Assembly: GCA_900754255.1 (NCBI GenBank)
Contig: CAAECI010000059.1
Coordinates: 1 to 45,628, forward strand
Direction of reading: 5' to 3'
DNA length: 45,628 nucleotides
Origin: an uncultured Succinivibrio sp.
GTDB lineage: Bacteria; Pseudomonadota; Gammaproteobacteria; Enterobacterales; Succinivibrionaceae
In this document: positions 24,865-32,619 of the stretch, one piece after another
Numbering within the stretch: the stretch's first letter is position 1
Layout of the letters: every line of letters starts with the position of its first letter
Made by a program: the position numbers and the translations under genes
The notes under the pieces: model-generated
Seen by the model: the letters and a program-made list of their open reading frames with translations, nothing else
Told to the model about the DNA's origin: nothing
The model's database searches: none

Positions 24865-26049
24865 TTAGGGTTTGGTGAAGTACATGGAAATACCCTGACC
24901 GCCGCCTATGCACATGGAGATCATGGCATCCTTCTTATCGGTTCTCTGCAATTCATACATAACCTTAATGGTCAGTATGGCACCGGTAGCACCCAAAGGA
25001 TGGCCGATGGAAATGCCGCCGCCGTAAATGTTGACCTTCTCAGGATCGAGGTTTAAGTCACGGCTTACAGCGAAAGCCTGACTGGCAAAGGCTTCATTGA
25101 TCTCGAACATATCGATCTTGGTGAGATCAAGACCGAGCTTCTTGGCAAGCTTTTCAGATGAAAACTTCGGAGAATAGCCCATAAGCTCAGGCTTAAAGCC
25201 GGCTACGGCATAATCAACTACCTTAAGCATGGGCTTTAAGCCTAGCTCGTCGGCTTTTTCTTTGCTCATAAGAACAACAGCACCTGCGCCGTCGTTCAGG
25301 CTTGAGGAGTTGCCGGCAGTTACGGTACCGTTTTCCTTAACAAAGCAGGGCTTTAACTTGGCAAGCTTCTCATAGGTCTGATCAGCTCTCGGTCCCTCGT
25401 CGGTATCGAAGACGGTGACGCGTCCCTTACGATCCTTGAGCTCAACCGGCAATATTTCATCCTTGAATTTTCCGTCAGCGATAGCCTTGCTGGCTCTCTG
25501 ATGGCTGCGAAGCGCAAATTGATCCTGCTCCTCACGAGTCACATGGTAATCTCTGGCTACATTTTCAGCGGTTATGCCGTTGTGGTTGCCGTCCAAGGGC
25601 CAGGTCAAAATGTCGATGACTCCGTCCTCAAAGGTCTTGTGACCCATTCTTGCACCCCAACGGGCTTCCTTAACGTAGTAGGGTAAGCGGGAGGTGCTTT
25701 CTACACCGCCAGCAACAACAACGTCAGCGTGACCTGATATGATCTCAAGGTATGCATCGGCAATAGACTGCAATGATGAGCCGCATTGACGGTTAACCGA
25801 ATAGGCAGTGGCACTCTCCGGGAGTCCGCCCTTTAGGCTTATGCAACGGGCGATGAAGCCGTCCTCTGCAACCTCACCAACTTCACCGATGATGCATTCA
25901 TCGACAATGGCCGGATCAATCTTGGCGCGTTTAACCGCCTCTCTTACTACCATGGCTCCCATATCGATGGTGCTGACGGTCTTTAAGGAGCCGCCGAAGG
26001 TACCTACGGGAAGTCTTGCACCGCTGACAATTACTACTTCTTTAGTCAT
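24865..26049 (-). CDS. Thiolase (acetyl-CoA C-acetyltransferase family)
   Basis: Thiolases split a 3-ketoacyl-CoA with CoA to acetyl-CoA and a shortened acyl-CoA, or run in reverse. The 394-residue protein has the nucleophile C89 in NRQCGSS, a GHPLGATGA segment with the catalytic His near 350, and the second Cys in SMCIGGGQG near 380. The ATG at 26049 is used; the in-frame TTG at 26064 overlaps the likely GAGG ribosome site. It lies 50 bp after the hydroxyacyl-CoA dehydrogenase. Homology suggests acetoacetyl-CoA thiolase, but in this operon a hydroxylated 3-ketoacyl-CoA is a serious alternative. Confidence 0.95.
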   Translation of the reverse strand: MTKEVVIVSGARLPVGTFGGSLKTVSTIDMGAMVVREAVKRAKIDPAIVDECIIGEVGEVAEDGFIARCISLKGGLPESATAYSVNRQCGSSLQSIADAYLEIISGHADVVVAGGVESTSRLPYYVKEARWGARMGHKTFEDGVIDILTWPLDGNHNGITAENVARDYHVTREEQDQFALRSHQRASKAIADGKFKDEILPVELKDRKGRVTVFDTDEGPRADQTYEKLAKLKPCFVKENGTVTAGNSSSLNDGAGAVVLMSKEKADELGLKPMLKVVDYAVAGFKPELMGYSPKFSSEKLAKKLGLDLTKIDMFEINEAFASQAFAVSRDLNLDPEKVNIYGGGISIGHPLGATGAILTIKVMYELQRTDKKDAMISMCIGGGQGISMYFTKP

Positions 26050-26099
26050 TTCCAAAATCCTCAAAATTTCTTAACGCTGTGTTTTATTCGATATAACAA

Positions 26100-26942
26100 T
26101 TATTTGTCGTATTTATAGAAGCCCTGGCCTGATTTACGTCCCAGGTGACCTGCCTTGACCATGGTCTCAAGCAGGGGGCAAGGACGGTATTTGCTGTCGT
26201 GGAAGCCGTTATAAAGACCGGTCATTGTGGCGAGCATGGTGTCGATACCGACGAAATCGGTAAGCTCCAGCGGTCCCATGGGCATGTTGGCGCCCAATTT
26301 CATGGCAGTGTCTACGTTCTTAGGATCGGCTCCCTCCATCACCATAAAGGCAGCCTCGTTCTGCATGGGCACCAGGATGCGGTTGACGATAAAGCCCGGT
26401 AACTCGGGAGCGTCTACGGTTTCCTTGTGAATGCTTTGAGCAAATTCCTTGACGGTGTTATAGGTCGCATCATCGGTAGCCAGGCCGCGGATTAATTCAA
26501 CAAGCTTCATTACGGGAGCAGGATAGAAGAAGTGCACGCCCATAACCTGATTGGGACGATCGGTTACGGAGGCTATTTCGGAAATGCTTAAGCCCGAGGT
26601 ATTGCTGACAAGGATGGCTTCCTTTTTGCAAGCCTTGGCCAGCTCTGCAAAGACAGCTTTTTTGATTTCAATCTTTTCAGGAACGGCCTCGATCACCAAA
26701 TCGGCATCGGCAGCAGCTTGATAGGAGTCGGCGTATGCAATCCTTGCAACCACTGCATCAGCTTCCTCACGAGTCATCTTGCCCTTGGCAACCTTCTTGT
26801 CGTACAGCTTCGCAGTGGTGGTCTTGGCCTTTTCAATGGCGCTGGGGAAGGTGTCGATGTTAGTAACGTTGTAGCCTGCCTGAGCACAAGCTAAGGAAAT
26901 ACCGTTACCCATAAGACCTGAGCCGATAACAACAACTTTCAT
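26100..26942 (-). CDS. 3-hydroxyacyl-CoA (3-hydroxybutyryl-CoA) dehydrogenase
   Basis: The 280-residue enzyme oxidises (S)-3-hydroxyacyl-CoA to 3-ketoacyl-CoA with NAD(P). The N-terminal Rossmann fold shows GSGLMGNGI at 7-15; the catalytic region has SNTSGLSISEIA and GVHFFYPAPVMKLVE, and the C-terminal domain has PGFIVNRILVPMQNEA and GPLELTDFVG. The length is that of the short Hbd-type enzyme with no hydratase domain. It sits between the SDR and thiolase genes and would feed the thiolase. Confidence 0.94.
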   Translation of the reverse strand: MKVVVIGSGLMGNGISLACAQAGYNVTNIDTFPSAIEKAKTTTAKLYDKKVAKGKMTREEADAVVARIAYADSYQAAADADLVIEAVPEKIEIKKAVFAELAKACKKEAILVSNTSGLSISEIASVTDRPNQVMGVHFFYPAPVMKLVELIRGLATDDATYNTVKEFAQSIHKETVDAPELPGFIVNRILVPMQNEAAFMVMEGADPKNVDTAMKLGANMPMGPLELTDFVGIDTMLATMTGLYNGFHDSKYRPCPLLETMVKAGHLGRKSGQGFYKYDK

Positions 26943-26972
26943 TTTTTACCTCGGTTAAATTACCAAAATACT

Positions 26973-27716
26973 TTAAACAATCATTCCGCCGCCTACGTTT
27001 ATGACCTCTGAGGTTATGTAGGCAGCTTCGTCGGAAGCTAGGAAGGCGACCAGATTGGCCACATCGCTGGGTTTACCCGCATATCCCATGGGAATGCGAC
27101 TTTCCATGCTCTTCCAAGGCTTTCCGTCTTGAATTTCTTTTAACTTCAATGTCATCGGAGTTTCAATAAACCCTGGGCAGATTGCGTTGCAGGTTATACC
27201 GTGCTTGGCATTTTCTCTGGCCGCTGTTTTTGTCAATCCGACAACCCCTGCTTTGGCCGCAGCATAATTCGCCTGTCCGATGTTTCCTAACCAACTGCCG
27301 GATGAGATGTTGATGATCCTTCCGTAGTTGCGGGGACGCATATGCTTGACGGCCTGTTGCGTACAGTAAAAGGTGCCGCTTAAATCTACGTCGATAACCC
27401 GTTGCCACTGTTCAAATGTCATTTTGTGCAACATGGCATCGCGGTTGATGCCGGCGCAATTTACTAGGATGTCAAGTTTTCCCTTCTGTTCGATTACCTC
27501 TTTAAAGCTTTTTTCTACATCATTGGCGTCGGATATGTCCGTGAGAATGAAATCTGCCTTACATCCTATTTGGGCAATCAAACGTAATGTGTCTTCGCAA
27601 GGAGCGGTGTCAAGAACGGTCACCGCGGCTTTGCTTTCAGCCAATTTAAGTGCTATGCCTTGTCCGATGCCGCTGCTGCCGCCCGTGACTATCGCTACCT
27701 TGCCTGCTAAATTCAT
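26973..27716 (-). CDS. Short-chain dehydrogenase/reductase, FabG/PhaB-like
   Basis: A classical SDR of 247 residues with the cofactor loop TGGSSGIGQG at 11-20, NCAGI near 86-90, and the catalytic S139, Y151 and K155. It is close to 3-oxoacyl reductases and 3-hydroxyacid dehydrogenases. It is the second 3-hydroxy dehydrogenase-type enzyme in this operon, which may mean it handles the other stereoisomer, or the free acid, or another hydroxyl of the substrate. There is no ACP or fatty acid synthesis gene nearby, so a role in lipid synthesis is unlikely. Confidence 0.9.
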   Translation of the reverse strand: MNLAGKVAIVTGGSSGIGQGIALKLAESKAAVTVLDTAPCEDTLRLIAQIGCKADFILTDISDANDVEKSFKEVIEQKGKLDILVNCAGINRDAMLHKMTFEQWQRVIDVDLSGTFYCTQQAVKHMRPRNYGRIINISSGSWLGNIGQANYAAAKAGVVGLTKTAARENAKHGITCNAICPGFIETPMTLKLKEIQDGKPWKSMESRIPMGYAGKPSDVANLVAFLASDEAAYITSEVINVGGGMIV

Positions 27717-27731
27717 AATTAAAACCTCGTA

Positions 27732-29309
27732 CTATTTAAGAATTTTCTCCTTAAGGCCGTACGTTCCCTCGTTATAGATATCCGTATCGATAACCTTAAG
27801 GTCCTCGCTTAGGATAGGTTTAAATTCCATTAAATCCAGTACATCTTTTTGTAAATCGACTCCGGCCGCAATTTCCATGAGCATTACGCCTTCGGGAACA
27901 AGCTTAAACACGGCGCGCTCGGTAACGATCCAAACATCCTGTCCCTTGTCACGGGCAATTTTGCCGTTGAAGGAATACTGTGCTACCTGCTTGACCATCT
28001 TGCGGATCTTGCCTTCCTGTTTGATGTGCAGCTTGTGATCCTCAAAGGAGAAATCGCAACCTGAGGCCGTGAAGGTGCCGCAGAAGATGATCTTTTTGGC
28101 ATTTTGCGTGATATCGAGGAAACCGCCGGCACCGGTGCAGCGAGGCCCCATCTTGGTGGCATTGATATTGCCCTCGCCGTCTAACTCTCCAAAGCCCATG
28201 AAGGTAACGTCGACACCGGCTCCGTCGTAGTAGTCCATCTGCGCCACGTGAGTGATCATGGCACAAAGGTTTTTGCCCACTCCGAAGTCAATTCCGCCCG
28301 ATTGTACGCCGCCGTAAATACCGGACTCGACGGTGATCATGATGTCCTCATTGATCTTTTCCTCGTTGGCAATGTTGCCTACTACGTCGTTAGGAATGCC
28401 GGTACCGAGGTTGATGATGTTGCCGGGTTTGACCTCCTCCAAGGCGCGACGACCGATCACCTTTCTTACGGTCAGGGGCAGGGGCTCGATGGAGTCCGCC
28501 ACTACACGGGATTGTCCGCTGTAGGAGGGATCAAAATACCAAGACGAGGATTGACGGTGATCCGTAAGGGGATTGTCACAGACGACTACGCCGTCGATGA
28601 ATACGCCCGGAACGGTAACACTCTTGGGATTTAAGGTACCGTTTTGCACTATGCGCTTGACCTGAGCAAAAACCTTGCCTCCGAAACGTTTGGCAGCCAG
28701 CACGCCCTCGAGTACCTCAAGCTTCATAGCCTCCTCGTCGGTGGTGAGGTTGCCCATTTCGTCACATTCCGTACCGCGAATGATGCAGACATCGATGGGA
28801 ACCTTCTTGTAAAAGAGGTATTCCTCTCCGTCAACCTTCATTACGTCTATGAGATCCTCAAGGGGCTTGGTGCGACTGTTCATCTTGCCGCCCTCGTAAC
28901 GAGGATCAACGAAGGTGCCCAAGCCCACCTTGGAGATCTTGCCCGGAAGGCCGCAGGCCATGCTGCGGTAAAGCTGAGCGATCTGACCCTGCGGCATGCA
29001 GTATGCTTCAACCTGATTGTTGGCGATTAGCTGCATCCAGCCGGGCATCAGGCCCCAGTGCGAGCCGATGATCCTTTTGGTCAGCTTCTCATGGGCCAGA
29101 TGTAACAGGCCGTCTTTACGATCGCCCTGTCCGCAGGAGTGCAACACGGTGAGATCGCAGGGGTGACCGGTTTCCAAGAAGGTCTTTTCAATATCCTTGA
29201 GTATGGATTCTGCGGCACTTACCAGCGTCATAGCGATGGGGCACACGGTCATACCGTCTTTGATCTGGGCAGTCACATCAGCAGGTTTTAAGACCTTAAC
29301 CTTGATCAT
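27732..29309 (-). CDS. Family I acyl-CoA:carboxylate CoA-transferase (YdiF-like)
   Basis: A 525-residue single-chain CoA-transferase with both alpha and beta domains fused, as in E. coli YdiF and propionate/acetate CoA-transferases. The catalytic glutamate E328 is in ITVESGIYGG, preceded by NLGTGIPNDVV at 300-309. It moves CoA between acids by a glutamyl-CoA intermediate, so no ATP is used. It lies 15 bp upstream of the SDR gene and 75 bp after dctM. In this operon it probably loads CoA onto the imported acid using a product acyl-CoA as donor. Confidence 0.93.
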   Translation of the reverse strand: MIKVKVLKPADVTAQIKDGMTVCPIAMTLVSAAESILKDIEKTFLETGHPCDLTVLHSCGQGDRKDGLLHLAHEKLTKRIIGSHWGLMPGWMQLIANNQVEAYCMPQGQIAQLYRSMACGLPGKISKVGLGTFVDPRYEGGKMNSRTKPLEDLIDVMKVDGEEYLFYKKVPIDVCIIRGTECDEMGNLTTDEEAMKLEVLEGVLAAKRFGGKVFAQVKRIVQNGTLNPKSVTVPGVFIDGVVVCDNPLTDHRQSSSWYFDPSYSGQSRVVADSIEPLPLTVRKVIGRRALEEVKPGNIINLGTGIPNDVVGNIANEEKINEDIMITVESGIYGGVQSGGIDFGVGKNLCAMITHVAQMDYYDGAGVDVTFMGFGELDGEGNINATKMGPRCTGAGGFLDITQNAKKIIFCGTFTASGCDFSFEDHKLHIKQEGKIRKMVKQVAQYSFNGKIARDKGQDVWIVTERAVFKLVPEGVMLMEIAAGVDLQKDVLDLMEFKPILSEDLKVIDTDIYNEGTYGLKEKILK

Positions 29310-29384
29310 TTTTATATTCCTTAAAGCTGTTTACTTTTGTTTTTAACCTAACGTTGTGTTCAATTCTTTATTCATTGCATCTTG

Positions 29385-30677
29385 TTACTGATAACCGAGT
29401 AAGTTCGGCAGGAAGGTGGAGATGCTCGGGAAGAAGGTCAGGAGCAACACGCACCCTGTCAGTGCCAGCAGGAAAGGCAGTACACCTACGAACACTCTTT
29501 CCACGGTGGTCTTGGCAATGCGCGACGATACGAAGAGGTTGACGCCCAAGGGAGGAGTCAGTATACCGACGTTGGTAGCAAGAACCATCAAAATACCGAA
29601 CTGGATTGGATCAATACCCAAGGCATTGGTGGTGGGCATAAGCACCGGGGTCAAGATGATGATGAGGGCCAAAGTCTCCATGAACATACCGAGTATGTAG
29701 AGCATGCCTACGATGAGCAGCAACACAACTATGGGGTTAGAGGAGAAGGTGGTGATCATGTCCGAAAGCTTGAGCGGAGCATTTTCCAAGGTGAGGATCT
29801 TGCCCAAAAGCGTGGAGGTGGCCACGATGACGACTACGGTTCCGCAGACCATGACGCCGCTCATGATGGCCTTCCAGATGTGAACCCAGGTTAAGCAACG
29901 GTTGATGACAGCACCTACGAAGATGGCGTATGCCACGGCGATGATGGATGCCTCTACGGGAGTGGCGATGCCGAGATAAATTGAGCCCAGCACTATGAAC
30001 GGGGTGAAGAGCGAGAAGAAGCCCTTGCGGCAGGAGGTTAAAAACTCCTTGAGGTCGAACTTGAAGTTCTCGTCACCGTGATAGTTGTTTCTCTTGGCGA
30101 TGATATAGGTGGTAAGGCACAGAGAGAAGGCCACAATGAAGCCGGGAATGAAACCTGCGGTGAACAGACCGGTTACGGAAACGTTACCTAACACCGCAAA
30201 CATGATCATGGAGTTTGACGGCGGGATCAAGGTACCGATAGTACCGCCTGCGGCCGTAATGGCAGCTGCGTGCTCGGGCTTGTATGAATTCTTCATCATC
30301 GAGGGGATGAGAATGGCGCCGATGGCAGCGGTGGTGGCGGTACCGGAGCCGGCGATGGCGGCAAAGAAGGTACAGGCCAGAATGGTGCAGATGCCTAAGC
30401 CGCCGAAGGAACGCCCCACGATCTGTTTTACTACCGTGATGATCTGATTCGTAATATTACCGTATTCCATTAAGGTACCAGCAACCACGAAACTGGGAAC
30501 GGCCAGCAACGGGAATATATTAAGACCGTCAAATAATGAGTTGTGAATAATGGACAGAGGCAGAATGTCCGTGCATAAAAGAGTGATGCAGGAGCTTGCG
30601 GCCAGAGCCATAAAAATGGGGATCCCGAGCAGGAACAGTCCTGCCATTGAGAATAAAAGTATTTCAAGAGGAGACAT
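29385..30677 (-). CDS. dctM: TRAP transporter large permease (DctM)
   Basis: The 430-residue membrane protein is the ion-coupled large subunit of a tripartite ATP-independent periplasmic transporter. It is almost entirely hydrophobic with about 12 helices, and shows GSGTATTAAIGAI, PPSNSMIMFAV, the GIATPVEASI segment and TPPLGVNLFV, all typical of DctM. It is encoded after the small subunit (33 bp spacing) and solute-binding protein. TRAP systems import organic acids using a sodium gradient. Confidence 0.95.
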   Translation of the reverse strand: MSPLEILLFSMAGLFLLGIPIFMALAASSCITLLCTDILPLSIIHNSLFDGLNIFPLLAVPSFVVAGTLMEYGNITNQIITVVKQIVGRSFGGLGICTILACTFFAAIAGSGTATTAAIGAILIPSMMKNSYKPEHAAAITAAGGTIGTLIPPSNSMIMFAVLGNVSVTGLFTAGFIPGFIVAFSLCLTTYIIAKRNNYHGDENFKFDLKEFLTSCRKGFFSLFTPFIVLGSIYLGIATPVEASIIAVAYAIFVGAVINRCLTWVHIWKAIMSGVMVCGTVVVIVATSTLLGKILTLENAPLKLSDMITTFSSNPIVVLLLIVGMLYILGMFMETLALIIILTPVLMPTTNALGIDPIQFGILMVLATNVGILTPPLGVNLFVSSRIAKTTVERVFVGVLPFLLALTGCVLLLTFFPSISTFLPNLLGYQ

Positions 30678-30710
30678 AAATAACTCCGTTTTTCCGTTGG
30701 TGCTTTTGAA

Positions 30711-31205
30711 TTAGATGGTCATGTCTTTAAGGGTGCCGGCTTTAAAATGCACCCAGTAGTCTTCAAGTATGCGAACGCTGCTCAATACGAAGGCCACGGG
30801 GATCACAGCCTCAACGTAATATTTGGGGAAGCCCAGGGTTTGTGAGATTTCCGGGAATTCTATGCTCTCGACAATGACCTCACAGCAGGTATAGGCAATA
30901 AAAACGTTGAAAAAGATCCAAACCAGATCACGCAGTATGCGTATGACAAAGCGGGTTTTCTGGCTGAATTTCATAAACTGAACGGTAATGCAGACGTGCT
31001 CGCAACGTTTGCTGGCAAGCGCCATGGCAAAGAACACCGCCCAGATGAAGCAAAATCTTGAGAGCTCCTCGGCCCACGCAACGGCGGTTCCGGCTACGGC
31101 TCTGACTACGGCTTGGACCAGCAGGGCAAAGATCATGGTGCCCAGACAAAAGCCGCTCATGCATTCTTCGAAATTACGGAAATAAAACTTTAAAAAACGG
31201 GGCAT
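30711..31205 (-). CDS. dctQ: TRAP transporter small permease (DctQ)
   Basis: The 164-residue protein has four predicted membrane segments and the VAWAEELSRFCFIW segment that marks DctQ small subunits. It pairs with DctM in the inner membrane. It is placed between dctP and dctM, the usual P-Q-M order. Confidence 0.92.
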   Translation of the reverse strand: MPRFLKFYFRNFEECMSGFCLGTMIFALLVQAVVRAVAGTAVAWAEELSRFCFIWAVFFAMALASKRCEHVCITVQFMKFSQKTRFVIRILRDLVWIFFNVFIAYTCCEVIVESIEFPEISQTLGFPKYYVEAVIPVAFVLSSVRILEDYWVHFKAGTLKDMTI

Positions 31206-31273
31206 ATTCGCTAATTCTCCACCTTTTCTTAAAACCGGCCCTTGCGAGCCGGTTGCTTGCGATCAGGCAGTTT

Positions 31274-32269
31274 TTACTGCTCAACCACACCTACGACCTT
31301 GTCAACAAGAGCTTTGCCGCCGACCTTGTCGTAGAAATTAGGCCATATGGACTTGGCGGCCTCCTGCCACTTATCCTCGTCCTTTAAGGTGGAGATCTGC
31401 ATGCCGTGATCGATGCAGTCCTGCTTGGCTACACCGTCCTGCTCCTCAGACCAATCCCACTCGCCGTGAACAGCCTCCTCGGCGGCCTTGGCAAGTAATG
31501 CCTTGGTATCGTCGTTTAACTTGCGATACCACTTCTCGGAGACGAGCAGAGGTCCGATCCACAGTGTGCAGTGCACCTCGGTCAGATATTTCTGAACTTC
31601 CCAGAATTTCATGTCGCGCATTACGGTATACGGATTTTCCTCACCGTCGATTACGCCCTGCTGTAAGGCGTTGAACACCTCGGACCAGGCCATGGGGTGA
31701 GGCTCGATGCCGAAGGATCTGTAGGTGGCAAGCTGCATCTCTGAGGGGGAGACGCGGATCTTAAGCCCCTTCATGTCCTCCATCTTTTCAATGGGATGCT
31801 TGGAGTTGGTCAGGTAGCGATAGCCGCCGATGAGCCAATGAAGGGGACGGGTTCCGCTTTCCTTGGCAATGGTATCGTTAATGTCTTTGGCTAGGTCAGA
31901 GTCGAATACCTTGCGGGCATCCTTTGCCGTCGGGAAGATATAGGGCAGGGTGAAAACACCGGCAGAGGGAGCAAAGGCAACGAGATTGTTGCCGGTTAAG
32001 GTGGACATCTGGATCTCGTTGTTACGTAGCTGTTTGACGTTTGCCTGCTCGTCACCTAAGGATCCGCCGTAGAAGATCTCCATTTTGATCTTACCGCCGG
32101 ATTCCTTTTCGACGATCTCCTTGACCTTGTTTAAGCATATGCCATGATGCGAGGCCTCGATGTTAGCGGTGGCAGCGCGGATCTTCATTTCTTTGTATTC
32201 TGCGGCGGAAACTGAAGAGCATACTGCAGCAACGGCTATTGCACACAGTGCGGTGGTTAATTTCTTCAT
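31274..32269 (-). CDS. dctP: TRAP transporter periplasmic solute-binding protein (DctP)
   Basis: The 331-residue protein has a signal peptide (MKKLTTALCAIAVAAVCSS, cleavage near VSAAE) and the DctP fold. GLKIRVSPSEMQ contains the Arg that normally binds the substrate carboxylate, followed by the EVFNALQQGVIDGEENP segment. The ATG at 32269 has an AGGAG site; an upstream extension to 32323 is not a signal peptide. It is the first gene of the operon, so it delivers the substrate for the CoA enzymes downstream. The substrate is a carboxylate; its identity is inferred only from the operon. Confidence 0.94.
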   Translation of the reverse strand: MKKLTTALCAIAVAAVCSSVSAAEYKEMKIRAATANIEASHHGICLNKVKEIVEKESGGKIKMEIFYGGSLGDEQANVKQLRNNEIQMSTLTGNNLVAFAPSAGVFTLPYIFPTAKDARKVFDSDLAKDINDTIAKESGTRPLHWLIGGYRYLTNSKHPIEKMEDMKGLKIRVSPSEMQLATYRSFGIEPHPMAWSEVFNALQQGVIDGEENPYTVMRDMKFWEVQKYLTEVHCTLWIGPLLVSEKWYRKLNDDTKALLAKAAEEAVHGEWDWSEEQDGVAKQDCIDHGMQISTLKDEDKWQEAAKSIWPNFYDKVGGKALVDKVVGVVEQ

Positions 32270-32396
32270 ACGGTTCTCCTGTTGGTTTGAAAGATTTAGA
32301 GATGAAGTAATTTTCATTTGCATCTCTATGCTGAAATGTTAGTAAATAATAAAACGCTAAAATAAGCCTATCATCTCAAAAAATATCTTTTATCTA

Positions 32397-32437
32397 TGTA
32401 TGCAAGATGTGCAATTGCATATATGCGTTTGCATACA
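32397..32437. promoter_or_regulatory. Cluster of TTGCAT/ATGCAA half-sites between the TRAP operon and PTS gene
   Basis: TGTATGCAA (32397-32405) and TTGCATACA (32429-32437) form a perfect 9-bp inverted repeat. Inside it, ATGCAA at 32400-32405 also pairs with TTGCAT at 32415-32420, and TGCAATTGCA (32410-32419) is itself a palindrome. This is a strong operator-like arrangement in the 350-bp spacer, about 130 bp before dctP and 185 bp before the divergent PTS gene. Confidence 0.55.
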
Positions 32438-32619
32438 AAATACGATATATATAATTTTAATAAAAAAGATCTAGTAGCTGAAAAAATGTGTATTTATATA
32501 AGAAAAGAGAGCTTTGTCGGGTTCTGACCATTTGTTTCGCACACGACAGATGCACAATTTACGTGAACGGGGTAAGATGGACTGAAACAAAATGAACACT
32601 GGAGCTTTTGGGGATCAAA

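Noticed and set aside
24865..29309. Polyhydroxybutyrate or butyrate synthesis operon
   Set aside because: Thiolase, Hbd and SDR would fit, but there is no crotonase, butyryl-CoA dehydrogenase, PHA synthase or phasin, while a TRAP importer and glycerate kinase point to acid catabolism.
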